Source: Prostheceraeus crozeri | Taxonomy: Eukaryota; Platyhelminthes; Polycladida; Euryleptidae | Assembly (NCBI GenBank): GCA_907163375.1 | Contig: CAJQUW010002146.1 | Location: 52,681 to 116,680, forward strand | Reading direction: 5' to 3' | DNA: 64,000 nt | In this document: positions 40,753 through 50,730 of the stretch, piece by piece | How positions within the stretch are numbered: the stretch's first letter is position 1 | How the letters are laid out: every line of letters begins with the position of its first letter | The notes under the pieces: generated by a model | Databases searched by the model: none | The model's input: only the letters and a program-made list of their open reading frames with translations | Told to the model about the DNA's origin: nothing | Made by a program: the position numbers and the translations under genes

Positions 40753-41181
40753 TTATAGATTGTTTAACTCTAACATAATATCTAGAAATGGTACTCCTTT
40801 TTGTAATTTAAATAAAACATAAAGACATAATTGTCCACAATAGGTAGTGCCTGGTGTTTGAATTTGAAACGTATTGTATGTTCCCGTTCCAAGTAATTCT
40901 GTTACTTCATTTGTAGGTGGAAGTCCGTATGAGTCAAAATAATAATTATCTCCGTTTTTACTAAAGATACCTGCTGACCAATGTACGCCGTTTTGGTCTG
41001 AAGTGTGAAGATTCGTTATGAAATTTACAGTTATTGATGGCCTATTTTTTAGGAATTGTAATTCGTTTCTCATTAGAACATGAAAATTCTTTATTCCTAA
41101 TTCATTTGCGATTTTCTTTAGGTCGAAATTTGTCGTAGTTTGCGTTCCATATAATTTCAAAAACTCATTTATGTTGCTCAT
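40753..41181 (-). CDS. Adenain/Ulp1-type maturation protease
   Basis: 142 residues, compact for the C5/C48 cysteine-protease clan. The catalytic order is visible: His in QNGVHWSAGIF, Asp in YYFDSYGLPP, and Gln-x-Cys in TYCGQLCLYVLF. This enzyme cleaves capsid precursors such as pVI-like proteins in adenoviruses and Polintons. It faces the integrase gene, its stop about 35 bases from the integrase stop. The start follows an AT-rich leader with TATAAAATG. Confidence 0.9.
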   Translation of the reverse strand: MSNINEFLKLYGTQTTTNFDLKKIANELGIKNFHVLMRNELQFLKNRPSITVNFITNLHTSDQNGVHWSAGIFSKNGDNYYFDSYGLPPTNEVTELLGTGTYNTFQIQTPGTTYCGQLCLYVLFKLQKGVPFLDIMLELNNL

Positions 41182-41216
41182 TTTATAATAAAAAAATTTC
41201 TTAAGAGACCCCTAGA

Positions 41217-41402
41217 AGTCAGAAGGGAGGGGGTATTGATTTAAAACTGTTCCACAATGATGACTTTCTTTACTACTTAGTCAGAAGGGAGGGGGTATTG
41301 ATTTAAAACTGTTCCACAATGATGTCTTTCTTTACTACTTAGTCAGAAGGGAGGGGGTATTGATTTAAAACTGTTCCACAATGATGTCTTTCTTTACTAC
41401 TT
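41217..41402. repeat. 62-bp tandem repeat, three copies
   Basis: AGTCAGAAGGGAGGGGGTAT starts copies at 41217, 41279 and 41341; they differ by one or two bases. It is a G-rich minisatellite just upstream of the protease gene and the orphan gene. Confidence 0.92.
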
Positions 41403-41795
41403 ATTCGATTTTGAAATGATTTAATTTAATCTAAATTAAAACGTTACATTGTTCCATTTTATTCTTATGAACTCTTGTTAAGAGAATATTGATTGTTTTA
41501 TCTGTATTAAGACATTAGCAACATCTGTTACCAAATTTCTCAACATGAACAGCTGCTAGCAGTTTAAGCTATTCAGTATGAGAGAATTCTTTGTGACCCG
41601 CATAACTCAACTTTTCACTTGAACAGCTGCTGCCATTATTCCACGTATTACTGCGTGCATTCATTCTGCGAGCGTTCTACGAGACTGTGACTGCTTACGA
41701 ATCATCTGTGACCTTTATCTATTTTGGTCAATTTCATCAGCGACTTTCAACAATTTTATTTTTTATCATAATTAATTCACTACGTTTTAACGAAA

Positions 41796-42200
41796 ATGGC
41801 ACGTTCAAGCATCGCCTTTGCCGATTTGAAAAGAAAAATTTCAGACACTATTGTGAACGAAGATCAACGGAAGAAGTGTATTGAGATGCTAACAGAATTT
41901 CAGGAGAAATATCTTAAACCAAGGGAGGAAGAAGACATCCACGCATCAAAAACATTCAGAGAATTTTTAGTGATAAATCGATTTGAAGACACATTGCAAG
42001 ATAACGCCATCAATATCAGTTCAAACGATAATTTTGAAGAAGAAATTCAAAGAGACATCTTGGCATCAGAGCTAACTAATTATTTAGCACATTTAAGAAG
42101 AGAAGAAGACATTTCGGTGAACAATACTGTGAAGTTATCGTTGTTAAAAGGAAGAGCTTTGACTGTAATCCGGGAAGTGGCCATGTTTGTAAACAATTAG
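41796..42200 (+). CDS. Orphan 134-residue protein
   Basis: No family is recognised. It is a single frame with a good ATG (AAAATGG). Composition is charged and helical: FADLKRKISDTIVNEDQRKK, an acidic middle (EEEIQRDILASEL) and VKLSLLKGRALTVIREVAMF. It lies in the inner Polinton between the protease and the right terminal repeat, where accessory genes are often carried, and is flanked by two minisatellites (41217-41402 and 42411-42772). Base composition is less AT-extreme than the capsid genes, suggesting a different origin. It could be a captured host or viral gene. I propose no function. Confidence 0.6.
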   Translation: MARSSIAFADLKRKISDTIVNEDQRKKCIEMLTEFQEKYLKPREEEDIHASKTFREFLVINRFEDTLQDNAINISSNDNFEEEIQRDILASELTNYLAHLRREEDISVNNTVKLSLLKGRALTVIREVAMFVNN

Positions 42201-42410
42201 GTTATTCCAGAGGCTATAACATCTTTTTAAGAAAATTTTATAAACTATATTTACGATTTCCGTTTACTAAGAACTCGACGGAATCTATATCATTTTTCAA
42301 AAGGAACTTCGCTATTATTGACTCGTATCTTCGCCATGGGAGACAGCGCCCAACCCTTGATGAAATACTAAACTCAATCAATTGAAACGGTAAGCTACTC
42401 GCAATAGATA

Positions 42411-42772
42411 ATAGTACTATGACCCTTCCCTTATTTGAATTTACGAGAAACAATTGTATCATGGCATAATACATTTTCTAGTCAACATATTTTATTCGTT
42501 GTAAACCATGCTACTTGTCCTCATTGGTTTTATAGTACTATGAGCCTTACCTTATTTTACTCATACAGAAACAATTGTATCATGGCATAATACATTTTCT
42601 AGTCAACATATTTTATTCGTTGTAAACCATGCTACTTGTCCTCATTGGTTTTATAGTACTATGAGCCTTATCTTATTTTACTCATACAGAAACAATTGTA
42701 TCATGGCATAATACATTTTCTAGTCAACATATTTTATTCGTTGTAAACCATGCTACTTGTACATAGTACTTG
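42411..42772. repeat. 121-bp tandem repeat, three copies
   Basis: ATAGTACTATGA begins copies at 42411, 42532 and 42653, each containing CAATTGTATCATGGCATAAT. Copies two and three are almost identical. It occupies much of the gap between the orphan gene and the right terminal repeat. Confidence 0.92.
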
Positions 42773-42819
42773 TCTGTGATGTGAATAAAATATTTCAAAG
42801 ATGGAAATGTGTTTTCATT

Positions 42820-43298
42820 TTGTATCGAGTTAAAGCAGTAGCAACTACTGGAATTGTAAGAACGCCAGATGAAATGACAATTGTTAATTTTAACAGACGG
42901 AAAATAGCTGCGCGTCTTGGTGGATTTGAACCACCGACCTCTGGCATTCTAGGCCAACGCTCTACCAACTGAGCTATCGACGAGCGACAGAACGACATAA
43001 GTCCTCAATTGAAGAACCCGCGTAGGAGAATCCGATAGCTTCATCCTCCAAGACAACATAGCATTAAAGCATTAGACCATCTCTTTCTTAATTTATTATA
43101 ATGTTCTAATCTAAGTAATAATTGCGATTCCTTATCTTTCATATAACGTACTCTATCTTTGTGTTTTGCAATATCCATTTCATATGATAATGAAGGATAT
43201 ATTCTTGCGGTTTCATCCACTTTTGTTTCTTCCATTTTTAAAGAAATATTTTTAACGGGCGAAGCCCTGGAAGACATCTCCGATGTCCCGCAAGTCAC
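42820..43298 (-). pseudogene. Partial second copy of the membrane-protein gene at the right end
   Basis: The minus strand from the inner edge of the right terminal repeat reads the beginning of the same membrane protein as at 24041 (MEETKVDETARIYPS, then HKDRVRYMKDKESQLLLRLE). After an unrelated stretch with a tRNA-like sequence it resumes with LTIVISSGV and IPVVATALT. The inverted ends therefore once extended well into this gene on both sides. This copy is broken. Confidence 0.8.
42912..42983 (-). tRNA. tRNA-like sequence (probable SINE head or tRNA relic)
   Basis: The minus strand has a good D arm (GCTCAGTTGGTAGAGC), an anticodon arm TTGGC-CTAGAAT-GCCAG and a T arm GGTGG-TTCAAAT-CCACC, so both internal pol III boxes are present. 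The anticodon would be AGA (Ser), but the long variable arm of Ser tRNAs is absent and the acceptor stem pairs at only about four of seven positions. I therefore call it tRNA-derived, not a working tRNA. It interrupts the right-hand membrane-protein copy. Confidence 0.55.
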
Positions 43299-43664
43299 AT
43301 GATATATTTTAAAAACCTGAAAAATGGATAAAATTCATGAATTTGAAATTCTCAACTTTTATGATTTTCGGTGTCCTGCAACGGTCATGATTTAAGCAAT
43401 GAAAAATGTCATAATCACAAATTTGAGATACTCAACTTATATAATTTTTGGTGTCCTGGAACGGTCATGATTTTGGCGGGGGTGAAAATCGACCCGAAGG
43501 TTCTAGGGCTTCGCCCGAAAATGGTACTTTTTGAATGAACCAAATTCATGAATTTAGGTCTTAAAAACCTGAAAAAGGGACTAAATTCATGAATTTATGT
43601 CGTTTTTAAAAGTACTAATTTTTTTGATTTTATGGTGTCCTGGAACGGTCTTTTGTCCATTACT
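43216..43664 (-). repeat. Inner Polinton right terminal inverted repeat
   Basis: 449 bp, inverse of 23612-24060 with about two differences by eye. It ends CCATTACT, directly followed by GGTTCA. The near identity indicates a very recent insertion or recent gene conversion between ends. Confidence 0.95.
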
Positions 43665-43670
43665 GGTTCA
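43665..43670. repeat. Target-site duplication GGTTCA (right)
   Basis: Matches 23606-23611 on the other side of the inner Polinton. Confidence 0.95.
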
Positions 43671-44044
43671 ACTGCAAAATGTAATTGTTTCTTATCTTTA
43701 AATGATACACCTAATTGTCTCTAAATTTAATTTGATATTGATTCAACTTCGTAAGAACCAGGAAGAAAAGTTAGTATTTTCCATGTTTTACCTTTATCAG
43801 TAGAATATATAAATTGATCATTCACATCTTTGATAACGTTTTGAATAGTGTTAAATGTGGAGAAACTAGTCAATGCAATTTGATAATTTTTATTTTGTTC
43901 CAAATGTAGAATGGGTTCTAAATTACAAGTGAGTGATGAAGTAGGTGCTATAATTTTTAACGTCGTACTAAATTTTGATGAACCCAAAATCTCTGTTAGA
44001 TTTTCTAAATGATTATTAATTTTGTCTAAATCTCCTGAACACAT
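43671..44044 (-). pseudogene. Older Polinton jelly-roll-like protein gene, upstream part
   Basis: It contains the N-terminal third of the protein seen at 25922-26710: LDKINNHLENLTEILGSSKF, YQIALTSFSTFNTI, then TFLPGSYEVESISN, very close to the inner copy. The gene runs into the inner Polinton at the GGTTCA site; the rest lies at 23197-23605. It is a fossil fragment. Confidence 0.9.
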
Positions 44045-44102
44045 TTTTTAGTTAAAATTTTAAAGAAATATTTTTTCATGAAATATTTTTTTTATAAAAA
44101 AA

Positions 44103-44916
44103 TTAAAAACAACATATTTCAGCTATACTTTTATAATCCTCTTCATTTAGAATCTTCTTTTCTAACAGTCTTTTTAATATAGCATGAATTTCATTGAAAC
44201 TAAAATTATGTCCTTCTTTTATTGCAGATATTAAAATATTTAATCTATTTAGTAATTCTTGTGGATCATCTCGTAAAAATACAGTTGTTTCTGTTTTAAA
44301 ACCTTTTCCTACTTTAGCTCCTGTTGATAATAAATTTTCTAATTGTTTATAACGTCTAGGAGATTTTACTGCACCAACTCTATCTAACATAGCTTTATAT
44401 TTTATGAGATCTTCTACAGCATAATTTTTTAAATCTGCTCCTCTTAAAAGATCAACAAAATTTCTATCTAAACTAAAAGAAGATTTATCTGGTGAAAAAA
44501 TTAAACCTCGAAAAGGTTGTGGAAATATTTCTTTTTGTCCGAGATAAAATCTAAGTTTTTTTTCCACCTATAAATGAAATAGAATGTTCAAATTGCATAG
44601 ATTTTGATAATTTCATATTAATGTTTGATTCTAGTAATCCATAGTCATCTAATATAATTTTGTGAGATGGATCTGTTATATTAATTTGTTTATCATTATT
44701 TGTAAGTTCTTTTTCAAGAGTTTTAAATGGTTCCATAGTTTTTTCAAAATCAGTTTTTACTTGCTCGGTTTGCTGCATTTTTTCAAACATATCAGATTGA
44801 ATACCAGCTTTTATCATTCTATGCTGAGTATGATTTTCTTTCATAATATTTTTTTGTTTTATTAACTTATCTAATTGTTGGATTCTTTTCTGATTATCAG
44901 TTTTAATTTTATCCAT
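44103..44916 (-). pseudogene. Older Polinton 271-residue-type protein gene (broken)
   Basis: Two overlapping pieces match the protein at 26800-27615 along its length: a start with RIQQLDKLIKQKNIMKENH, a middle with EIFPQPFRGLIFSPD and LDRNFVDLLRGADLKNY, and an end with LLEKKILNEEDYKSI. Identity is about 75-80% by eye. It is a fossil with about one or two breaks. It lies between the jelly-roll-like gene and the Tigger insertion, in the same order and direction as in the ancestral layout. Confidence 0.85.
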
Positions 44917-44931
44917 TTTTAAAATATAATA

Positions 44932-47246
44932 CAGTAATACCTCGATATCTCGCCCCTCGTTATCTCGCCAACCTCGCCTCTCGCCACTTAATGCACCAGG
45001 ACGGATTTCCTACCATGTTATATACCTCATTAAGTCGCCACCCTCGCCTCTCGCCCTCGCCAAGTAAATTCGAGACCAAATCTTATATGAGTCTTAAATT
45101 TTCCCTCGCTATGTCGCCTCGTCGAAAAATGTCATCTGATTTGCAAATAAATTCATTTGATTTGTCAATGTGCTCGTCCAATCAGACAATAGCTCCCTTG
45201 TCTTACCTTGCGCGACCTGTTATGAGTCGCAATTATGACCTTGTTGTCAACATTCTGAGAAAAAGATTGCCGGAATGGCTCCGAAGCGCAAACTATTCTG
45301 TCTTAACGCGAATCAGAAGAAAGAAATATGTGTCTACTACTTGAACAACTCTGCCAAGACACAGCAGGAAATTGCAGCTGTGTTCAGTGGTAAATTCGGT
45401 CAAACAGTTAGCAGGAGAACTGTTGGAGATATCATCACAAGCAAGGAGAAATGGCTGAGAAATGATGAAACAAAGGATACAAAGAAAATGCGGTCAGGGC
45501 AACATGACAATCTTGAGATGGCTCTGAAGATGTGGTTTACGACAGCTCGTTCACAGAACGCCGTCATTACAGAAGCAGTCTTGCGAGAGAAGGCTAAGCA
45601 ATTCGGTGATCAATTAGGTATCACGAACTTTCAATATTCAAATGGATGGATACAGAGGTTCAAGATGCGGTGTGGCATTTCCTGTAAGAACATTCTAGGA
45701 GAAAGTGCTGGTGTGGATGCAGACACAATCGATGGTGGAAGAGAAAAAATCGCATGTGTACTTCGAGACGCATCACTTCGTAACGTCTATAACCTGGATG
45801 AAACAGGGTTATTTTTCCGGATGCTCCCTAATCGATCGTTGACTACAAAGGAGTTTGTTAAAGGCATGAAGAAACCGAAAGATAGAATCTCAGTTATGCT
45901 TTGTGCTAACGCTGATGGGTCGGACAAACTGAAGCCACTTGTTATCGGTAAGAGCTTGCACCCTCGCTGTTTCAAGCATTTCGACCCGAAATTATACTGT
46001 GATTATTACGCCAACAGCAAGGCATGGATGGTTTATGGTATATTGCAAGATTTTCTAGTGACCTTCAATCGACGGATGGTGAGAGAAAATCGTCATATCC
46101 TTCTACTGATGGATAATGCACCAAGTCACATCATCCCAGAAAATTTGGATAACATTCGTTGTGAGTTCCTGCCTCCTACGACAACCAGTCATCTTCAGCC
46201 TATGGACGCCGGTATAATCAATTCGTTCAAGGTCAACTACCGTCGTCATCTGGTGCGTTTTCACATTGACGCCATAGACGAAGGACGACAACCAAAGGTG
46301 GAGATCAGTGATGCAATCCGCTGGACTAAATTGAGTTGGGAAGCTGTGACAGAGATCTGTATCAGTAATTGTTGGCGCCATACGGGAATTTTGCCTGTAG
46401 ATGATTCCACTGAGGAAGTCAGGTCATCAGTTGCAGCAACCACGGAAACTGACCACTCTCTACGTGACTTTGGAAACATCTTCGAGCGATTACGTATACC
46501 GAACGAGCTCTTGATGTCTCCTACTGAATACATCAATATTGATAAGGAACTTACCACTTGCGAAATGATGACCGACGAGGAGATCATAAAGGTTGTGAGT
46601 GGGGAAGAGAGTGACGATGATCTCGAAATTCAAGATGGAGAAGATGCGATGTCAACTCGCATAACAAATGGCAAAGCAAATGAAGCTATTGATACACTGT
46701 TACGCTATTTTGAGCAATCTGATACGACAACAAGTGATGATGTCGAAAGATTGTGCTATATAAAAAGACAATTAGTTGCCTCTGTTCTTCTTCTCTAAAA
46801 CAATCATCAATAATGGATTTTTTCACTCACCAATGATTTGTTAAATGATTGTTTTGATTTTGTTTCGTCATGTTTCTAATAGATTTATTCATGATTTGCA
46901 TCTTATCGCATATTCACTTTGCATTTGTGTTGCCAACATCGGCATGTATATAAAGATAATAATACTTGCAAATCATCTTTACATAAATATGATGTGTAAT
47001 CCTTATACATGTAGATGCAAATGATTATGGATTTGTAAATTTATGTTCATCTACGTAAGATAAGACAATTTGTTAGTGATAATGCATATTGAGTACACAA
47101 AGGCCTACATACGTGCGATATTTGATTACAAACAGAGATAATTGATAACACGACTGCAAATTTTACTCCCTCCTTATCTCGCCACCCTCGCTTCTCGCCA
47201 ATAATTTACGTGGAACGGATGGTGGCGACATATCGAGGTATTACTG
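44932..47246 (+). mobile_element. pogo/Tigger-type DNA transposon, apparently intact
   Basis: 2315 bp flanked by TA dinucleotides (44930-44931, 47247-47248). The ends are inverted repeats: CAGTAATACCTCGATATCTC at the left and its complement with one mismatch at the right. Subterminal repeats of CTCGCC/TCTCGCC occur at both ends. TA duplication and CAGT ends are standard for the pogo branch of Tc1/mariner. It is inserted in the older Polinton between the membrane-protein and 271-residue genes. The single transposase frame is open and well formed, so this copy may have moved recently. Confidence 0.95.
45275..46798 (+). CDS. pogo/Tigger transposase (CENP-B-like)
   Basis: 507 residues with no interruption. 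Residues ~1-65 are a Psq/CENP-B N-terminal helix-turn-helix ([20 protein letters not shown]). A CENP-B-type second HTH occupies ~70-145 ([32 protein letters not shown]). The DDE_1 catalytic domain has Asp in [12 protein letters not shown] (near 173), Asp in [10 protein letters not shown] (near 282) and Asp in [13 protein letters not shown] (near 312), a DD-~30-D triad typical of pogo. The C-terminal ~100 residues are acidic ([16 protein letters not shown]). It binds the element's ends and cuts and pastes at TA. The start is preceded by GGAATGG, a reasonable initiation context. Confidence 0.95.
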   Translation: MAPKRKLFCLNANQKKEICVYYLNNSAKTQQEIAAVFSGKFGQTVSRRTVGDIITSKEKWLRNDETKDTKKMRSGQHDNLEMALKMWFTTARSQNAVITEAVLREKAKQFGDQLGITNFQYSNGWIQRFKMRCGISCKNILGESAGVDADTIDGGREKIACVLRDASLRNVYNLDETGLFFRMLPNRSLTTKEFVKGMKKPKDRISVMLCANADGSDKLKPLVIGKSLHPRCFKHFDPKLYCDYYANSKAWMVYGILQDFLVTFNRRMVRENRHILLLMDNAPSHIIPENLDNIRCEFLPPTTTSHLQPMDAGIINSFKVNYRRHLVRFHIDAIDEGRQPKVEISDAIRWTKLSWEAVTEICISNCWRHTGILPVDDSTEEVRSSVAATTETDHSLRDFGNIFERLRIPNELLMSPTEYINIDKELTTCEMMTDEEIIKVVSGEESDDDLEIQDGEDAMSTRITNGKANEAIDTLLRYFEQSDTTTSDDVERLCYIKRQLVASVLLL

Positions 47247-47249
47247 TAT

Positions 47250-48007
47250 TTGAATTTTGTGGTAACATTGGAATACAACAAAAACATTTTACTGAACAAA
47301 TTATTTTTTATTGCTTTGGCGTCTAAAGTTTTGTTTAATAAAGTTTTGCTGAAAGTTTCGCTTAAAGTTTTTAGTTCTTCTAAAAAAACTTCATCAGTTT
47401 CCTCAATCACTAGAAATTTTGCCATCCTGTTTATTCTGGTCATTAACTTTTTCTGACTGTAATTGAAATGATATTTTATTAGCTTCATTAGCTATTTGAT
47501 CAAATTTTTCAATCTCATCTAACGTAATAACATTATCATCACATACTCTTTGAAAGTAGTAATGTAATTTGTCATAGACTTCTTTAATATGTAAATGCTT
47601 AGTTTTTAATGATTTTCGTTTCTTAGTTATTAAAGATTTATCTAACATTGTAACAAGCGACGTTGTAAAAACACCCGTACCTGTTAAAGCTGTAGCAACT
47701 ACTGGAATTACTAAAACACCTGAAGATATAACAATTGTTAAAGCACCTAAACTTATTGTTAAAAATATTCCAATACCTTGTGTTACATTCCTAACTTTAG
47801 ACCATCTCTTTCTTAATTTATCATAATGCTCTAATCTTAGTAATAACTGAGATTCCTTATCTTTCATATACCTAACTCTATCTTTGTGTTTTTCGATATT
47901 CATCTTTTCGATGTTCATTAAAGTAGAACTACGTTCATTTATTAACGAAGGATATATTCTCGAGGTTTCTTCATTTTTGAGGTTTCTTCCACTTTCGTTT
48001 CATCCAT
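47250..48007 (-). pseudogene. Older Polinton membrane-protein gene (broken)
   Basis: It matches the protein at 24041-24754 over most of its length: HKDRVRYMKDKESQLLLRLE, then IGIFLTISLGALTIVISSGV and VIPVVATALTGTG, then YYFQRVCDDNVITLDEIEKF. It ends just before the Tigger insertion. Identity to the inner copy is about 90% in the core. It is a fossil with a few breaks. As in the inner element, it is the outermost gene next to the terminal repeat. Confidence 0.88.
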
Positions 48008-48019
48008 TTTTTAATAAAT

Positions 48020-48243
48020 ATTTTGAATACAATCTTCTGATATATTGTGACTACGTGAAATTCTTAGACTACGTAATATTTTGAGACTACCTAAATTTTC
48101 GATTACGTGAAATTCTTAGACCACGTGATATTTTTCGACTGCCGAAATTTTCGAAATTTGGAGACTACCTAAATTTTTGAAAACTCGAAAGGTGTGACAT
48201 CCGGTGCGAGCGAAGCGATGCGCCGGATGTCATACCCTATACT
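48020..48243 (-). repeat. Probable right terminus of the older Polinton
   Basis: The outward end reads CGGATGTCATACCCTATACT in plus orientation, so the element would begin AGTATAGGG on the minus strand, like other Polintons (AG...CT ends). It contains a 46-bp palindrome (48191-48236) and repeated ACGTAGTC/ACGTGGTC and TTAGGTAGTCT motifs (48046-48175). No matching left end was found in the window, so the exact boundary is an inference. Confidence 0.6.
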
Positions 48244-48249
48244 ACTTTG

Positions 48250-50728
48250 GTTCATTTGATTTACATGTAGTACATTCAACCTATTGAGAAAATTTTAAAA
48301 ACATGCTCTATGTGCCCCACCCTCCCCTGCAAGTAAATAGCTGTCAATGAATCGATGACAATTTTCATTCCAACAAAATTCCAACATTAATAATTTGATG
48401 AATTTTAGTGACTGCGCAAATTACTGAAACTTAGCATCTGCGAATATTTGTGGTAGTGTAAAAAGGTCACATTCCTCGCGCAGATGTGTTATGTGATAGA
48501 GTTAGAGTGTATGTTTTTATTCCATTAATTTGATTAAATCAAGAATGCAAGGCATGTAAAATGCGTGTCAAAAATGGCATTCATATGATAATGTGGAAGT
48601 ATTCGAGGAAGTTTTAAGTTAAGTATTTTGGCATATTCACAAATTCAAAAACATATATCGACTTCTCCACAGAAGTCACATGAATAAAAAGTTTTTCTTA
48701 TCCTCGTTTAGTATAAAACTACAACATATTACGAGAAATGATAATAGAATCTGTGGAATATCAAATAATTATCAATTCTTTTTGTCGTCATTATAGCGAA
48801 CATAGACCTACATGCAATTGTAAGTTGGCCGTGTAGCAGCCGTGCCGGACCAGGCAATAGCCTGATGGATTCAAACCGATATGAGGCCTAAGCTCGGTCC
48901 TAAGCGGCCGACCTGGGTCGATTGATCATGATTCGAATTCGATGAAATACTTTGATGCAAAATGCTTTTGGAGAAAATGCAAGTTAACACTTTATGCATC
49001 TTTTTTTGCATGTCCATAACAAAGCATGTACGAATATTTCAGTTATGCATTCCATTTTGAAAGTCAGTCGAAATCAAAAACTCAATTACAAGATTTGAGT
49101 ATCTTCATGTAAGTAGCATATTGCGATTTTAATGTAATCCGCACCAAAATGTGTAATCAAGCCGTTGGGCAAAGACAGACTTCAACTTTGATTTCAATCT
49201 TTTCGTAGAGTAAGCAGGTTCTGTGCTTGCAGACTTTTTTTCATGATGTCTTCAGAGTCGCTAATTTTTTCATTTTCCGCTCTTTCCTGTCTTCAAAAAG
49301 TCATCTTTTTTCACCCGTCTTGTTCTTCAATTCATTGAGTTCTGTCATCATTACACGAGTATTTGATCCTTCGATTCAGAACAAAGTTGTCATTGCTGCA
49401 AGTAAATGTCAGGATTGGTAAAAACTTTAACTATTGCTAACATTCGACACAGCAATGAAGAGCCTTGGGATTAGTCTGTCTAGACCGCAATGATCATCAT
49501 ATAATAATGGTAATGATGATAACGATATACATAAGTAGTAATAGAATTATAATGTGCGAATTTCGAATACTTCAAGCTATTGGAGCGGGAATTATTTTTA
49601 ACGTGTTAATAAAGTAAAGCTCGTTTCTTGCGTTACTTATGAAACTCCCATACATAAACGCCACTGGAGACAGAAATTCGAAAATTTGGTATATTTGAAA
49701 TATACCCAATGATCATGAAATATCGTGCTATCACATGGAATGCACTTTTCTTAATTGACCAACTATCACCTGTGGAAAGCACTTTGACCATTCGCAACTA
49801 TGCAAACATTTGGGGCTTGAAAATTTTTAAAAGTCTTAGGACTTAGAGCTGCAGAATCATCACAGTATAAATAATAGCCAAATAATAAATAGATGTCAAC
49901 AAATATATAAACATAAAAACAAGAAGGCGAAGTCTAAATTTGTAAGGTCACATGAATAGTTCGCGATGTAAGCTTACAAATTGTCATGCAGGTAAGTCAT
50001 CTCAAAGCATTGAAAGTGTCGATAAGAAGAGAATTTAACTTTTCAAGCAATCCTCAAAACTGAATAAAAAATTCATTCAAGTCTAAAATTCCGAATTTGG
50101 CATTTAAAAAATGCTGCTTTTGTTCAATTCTTCAAAATGTCAAGTTATGGAAGAGAAGACATTTTTGTCAGAGTCACCTGGTTGCGAGGTAATTGAAATA
50201 TCGTTCATCAGTTTTGTCGGTTTGATATTTGCTTAGATACAAATGTGATTGACTGAACATATTTAAACACGAATAGATACCAATCATTTGCATCAGTATG
50301 TAACAGATGAGCCATCAATGACAGCTCTCATAAGGGCGTGAAAATTACCCCCAAGATATATAATTGCATGTCTACGTGCGGCGCACATGTGACACTTTCA
50401 TTAAAAAATAGCATTTCAAAATTCAAAATCACCATTTTCGACAAATTTTTGAGAATTTCGGTTATTTGTGTCCGTAGTGATTGCTAATTACAATGCCAAG
50501 TTGGTGCAAAATGAGATTTGTAAGATTGATCTGTTTCTTAAATACAGCTCAAATATGTGTATTTCCTATGTGGATTAAGTATCTTCAATCATATGCACAA
50601 AGACTGTCAACTCGTGAAAATGTCAGCTAACAGTAAAAAAGTTTCTATCAAATGATTCAGTTTTCAAAGGAGATTATGTTTATGATGTCTAGAAAATGCA
50701 TGATTAATTTTGAAAATGTAAACTTATG
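48250..50728. other. No recognised gene
   Basis: Intergenic DNA. A GC-richer ~100-bp block at 48829-48932 (TAGCAGCCGTGCCGGACCAG, GATTCAAACC) has a B-box-like sequence in reverse and might be a tRNA-derived SINE fragment, but I cannot build a tRNA from it. 49490-49530 is ATR-rich simple sequence. Otherwise featureless. Confidence 0.4.
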
Positions 50729-50730
50729 CA

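Larger units (their letters stand above)
23612..43664 (+). mobile_element. Inner Polinton/Maverick element, 20,053 bp, looks largely whole
   Basis: Both ends start AGTAATGGACAAAAG and are inverted relative to each other. The first 449 bp at each end differ at about two positions by eye, and a GGTTCA duplication flanks the element. Gene blocks from left: membrane protein (+); then ATPase, jelly-roll-like, 271-residue protein, 1511-residue polymerase, second ATPase and zinc-finger protein (all -); then fibre-like coiled coil, small protein, pVI-like, major capsid, pX-like and PLA2-integrase (all +); then protease (-), an orphan gene (+) and a partial second membrane-protein copy (-). Size, duplication length, AG...CT ends and gene set are those of Polintons. 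The main genes are open, so the insertion is recent; only accessory parts look broken. Confidence 0.95.
18166..48243 (-). mobile_element. Older Polinton-type element, broken, carrying three later insertions
   Basis: Read on the minus strand from its right end: an inverted-repeat-like terminus (48020-48243), a membrane-protein gene, a 271-residue-type protein, a jelly-roll-like protein, a packaging ATPase and a family B DNA polymerase with an intein. All face the same way. A pogo/Tigger transposon (44932-47246) and a 20-kb related Polinton (23612-43664) have inserted into it. Its left part stops next to the piggyBac, and no capsid, protease or integrase gene remains from that side. It is a fossil: truncated at one end and broken in roughly ten places. 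Its shared genes are close to those of the inner element, so it is old but not ancient. Confidence 0.85.

Noticed and set aside
41217-41402. Direct repeats that could suggest a CRISPR array
   Set aside because: Three contiguous 62-bp units without unique spacers, in an animal genome. This is a minisatellite.
42912-42983. Functional tRNA-Ser(AGA)
   Set aside because: No long variable arm, poor acceptor pairing, and it interrupts a broken gene copy. Kept only as a tRNA-like relic.
45787-46587. Minus-strand frames within the Tigger transposase
   Set aside because: Antisense shadows of the intact plus-strand transposase.
48829-48932. 5S rRNA or tRNA gene in a GC-rich patch
   Set aside because: Neither the 5S internal control pattern nor a cloverleaf can be drawn; only a B-box-like word in reverse is present.
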